Of a stretch of 64,000 nucleotides of DNA, positions 62,573 through 64,000 are shown piece by piece. Positions within the stretch are counted from its first letter, which is position 1, and every line of letters begins with the position of its first letter. This stretch comes from Pseudomonas matsuisoli (GTDB lineage: Bacteria; Pseudomonadota; Gammaproteobacteria; Pseudomonadales; Pseudomonadaceae): assembly GCF_014647635.1 (NCBI RefSeq), contig NZ_BMPO01000006.1, positions 109,583 through 173,582 on the forward strand, given 5' to 3'. The notes below the pieces were generated by a model. The model was given only the letters and a program-made list of their open reading frames with translations. It was not told the DNA's origin and made no database searches. The position numbers and the translations under genes were made by a program.

Positions 62573-63535
62573 ATGATCAAACGCAGTGACGCAGTCTGGA
62601 CGTTGATCGGCCTTTTTGCGGTCGTTCTGTCCTGCTATCTGCTCTACAAGGAAGTACGAAATATCTCCCTTGAGGAGCTCAAGGAAAGCCTTTACGCGAT
62701 CCCTCTGACGGGCTGGGTCTGTTCGGGTTTGGCCACCCTTGGCGCGTATTGCGCGCTGGCCTGGTACGACCGCATTGCAATCGCTCACCTCGGTCGGAAA
62801 ATTTCGTGGTGGTTCATCACCCTTTGCTCCTTCACGACCTACGCGTTGGCCCATAACATCGGCGCATCGGTTTTCTCCGGTGCTCTAGTGCGCTACCGGG
62901 CCTACCGGACGAAGGGTATCTCTCCCCACGAGATCGGCGTACTCATCGTCTTCTGCTCATTCACGTTCGCCCTCGGCACGATTCTCGCCGCCGGTTGCGT
63001 ACTGGTGGCCAAGCCCTCGCTCATTCAGCGTGTAGGAACGGACATCGGCCCCTGGGTTTCGATCGGGGTTGGGGTGTTTCTGCTCGCGCTCGTCGCGCTC
63101 TACGTTCTGGGCTCGTGGCTGCAGTTCAAACCGTGGAATTGGGGCAAGTTCCGCTTGGAATACCCACGGTTGAAGATCGTGCGCCGCCAGCTGCTGGCGG
63201 GCCCGCTCGAGCTGGCCTGCGCGGCGGCCATCATTTATTTCGCTCTGCCGGCTCAGGACAACCCGGGCTATCTCGTGATCCTGGGTGTATTCCTCGCATC
63301 TTTTTCGCTCGCACTGCTTTCCCACGCGCCAGGTGGTCTGGGCGTACTGGAAGTGACCTTCATCGCCGCGCTACCTGAGCTGCGAACCGCGGACGTGCTC
63401 GCAGCGCTCATCGTTTTCCGCGGTTTCTATCTGCTCTTACCGTTCGCGCTGTCCCTGTTCGTCGTACTGGGATTCGAATGGCACCAGTGGCGAGGCCGGC
63501 GTCAGATCCAGCAAAACATCCCAGGCGATTCCTAA
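62573..63535 (+). CDS. Lysylphosphatidylglycerol-synthase-like membrane protein (UPF0104)
   Basis: 320 residues, eight to ten hydrophobic segments. The family signature is seen in SFTTYALAHNIGASVFSGALVRYRAY (outline, residues about 80-105) and in SHAPGGLGVLEVTFIAALPE, the helix-rich flippase part of MprF. No soluble aminoacyl-transferase domain follows, so it is the stand-alone flippase type. ATG at 62573 (one codon in from a TTG) is preferred. Follows a low-GC stretch. Confidence 0.85.
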   Translation: MIKRSDAVWTLIGLFAVVLSCYLLYKEVRNISLEELKESLYAIPLTGWVCSGLATLGAYCALAWYDRIAIAHLGRKISWWFITLCSFTTYALAHNIGASVFSGALVRYRAYRTKGISPHEIGVLIVFCSFTFALGTILAAGCVLVAKPSLIQRVGTDIGPWVSIGVGVFLLALVALYVLGSWLQFKPWNWGKFRLEYPRLKIVRRQLLAGPLELACAAAIIYFALPAQDNPGYLVILGVFLASFSLALLSHAPGGLGVLEVTFIAALPELRTADVLAALIVFRGFYLLLPFALSLFVVLGFEWHQWRGRRQIQQNIPGDS

Positions 63536-63638
63536 ACCCGGCGGGGTCTGGTCCACGGATGCCGTGCTTGGCGCGCAGCTCGCAACTCGCCGCAACAGCC
63601 CCTACAATGCGCGCCCTTTTCCTACCGGACCGTAGCAG

Positions 63639-64000
63639 ATGATCCAGACTCCGGCCCGCGCCTGCGGTATCGATTTCGGCACTTCCAACTCCACTGTCGG
63701 CTGGTTGCGGCCCGGCGGAGAAACACTTATCACCCTAGAAGACGACAAGCCTACGCTGCCGTCCGTGGTGTTCTTCAACACCGAAGAACGCCGGCCAGCC
63801 TATGGCCGTCTCGCCTTGCACGAGTACCTTGAGGGTTACGAGGGGCGCCTCATGCGTTCGCTCAAAAGCCTGCTGGGCTCCAAGTTGCTGAAAAGCGAGA
63901 CGACAGTGCTCGGCAGCGCCCTGCCCTTCAAGCAGATCCTCGGACTGTTCCTTGGTGAGCTGAAGCAGCGCAGCGAAGCGCAAGCCGGGCGTGCATTCGA
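63639..64000 (+). CDS. Hsp70-family protein, YegD-like (3' end outside window)
   Basis: 120 residues visible before the window ends. ATPase phosphate-1 motif ACGIDFGTSNSTVGWL at residues 8-23, then LEDDKPTLPSVVFFN and LKSLLGSKLL, as in YegD, the divergent Hsp70 relative. The ATP-binding part is normal so far; the substrate-binding part lies beyond. Start ATG at 63639. Confidence 0.85.
   Translation, partial: MIQTPARACGIDFGTSNSTVGWLRPGGETLITLEDDKPTLPSVVFFNTEERRPAYGRLALHEYLEGYEGRLMRSLKSLLGSKLLKSETTVLGSALPFKQILGLFLGELKQRSEAQAGRAF

Overview
The window is an ordinary-looking stretch of chromosome from a high-GC gammaproteobacterium, most likely of the Pseudomonas lineage. I base that on a type II NADH dehydrogenase and an oxaloacetate decarboxylase that read like the P. 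aeruginosa proteins, a BraC-like branched-chain amino acid transporter, a DUF1631 plus PilZ pair, an Asn-Pro-Lys tRNA operon, and many REP elements with GTGG/GTAG heads accompanied by a RAYT transposase. I placed about 67 protein genes, three tRNAs, several terminators and two classes of dispersed repeat. There is no CRISPR array, prophage, integron or rRNA. The only mobile-element protein is the RAYT at 45952-46353.

Layout: 1-14600 holds single housekeeping genes (zinc alcohol dehydrogenase end, BaiN-like flavoprotein, RhlE helicase, exporters, a Tat-type fumarylacetoacetase-fold protein, NYN-domain protein, isochorismatase-fold hydrolase, HrpB, a lipoprotein, FieF). 14868-19368 has two regulators (AsnC, LysR) and a divergent AtuA-like / CitMHS operon that looks like uptake and catabolism of an organic acid. 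19595-22440 has AsmA and a secreted protein made of 14-residue repeats. 22529-27613 is a complete livFGMHK-type operon. 28335-30919 has ndh, a glutamine amidotransferase and the tRNA operon. 31120-37237 has DUF1631, PilZ, DUF2147, a sucrose-phosphorylase-family enzyme, a GyrI-like protein and an orphan ParA. 37404-43148 has a Fur-controlled TonB receptor, a CPBP / QmcA / NfeD membrane cluster, a Rho_N-type basic protein with a tiny membrane ORF behind it, and a bacterioferritin-like protein.

From 43387 to 52232 the theme is amine and amino-acid use: class II aldolase, class III aminotransferase, RAYT with its own REPs, a MocR/GabR regulator divergent from a four-gene polar amino acid ABC transporter, then a short-chain dehydrogenase. 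52510-64000 returns to scattered genes: TSUP transporter, GFA enzyme, HD-GYP phosphodiesterase, GAF-histidine kinase, two overlapping acetyltransferases, periplasmic proteins, a DsbA-like protein, glutathione peroxidase, a DksA-like zinc finger, oxaloacetate decarboxylase, an LPG-synthase-like membrane protein and the start of an Hsp70-family gene cut by the window end.

The least explained items are the 14-residue-repeat secreted protein with a perfect 16-bp palindrome upstream, the Tat-signal FAH-fold protein, the 27-31 residue membrane ORF at 41917-42012, and the RAYT locus whose flanking REPs differ from the other REP families in the window. No clearly new multi-gene system was found.
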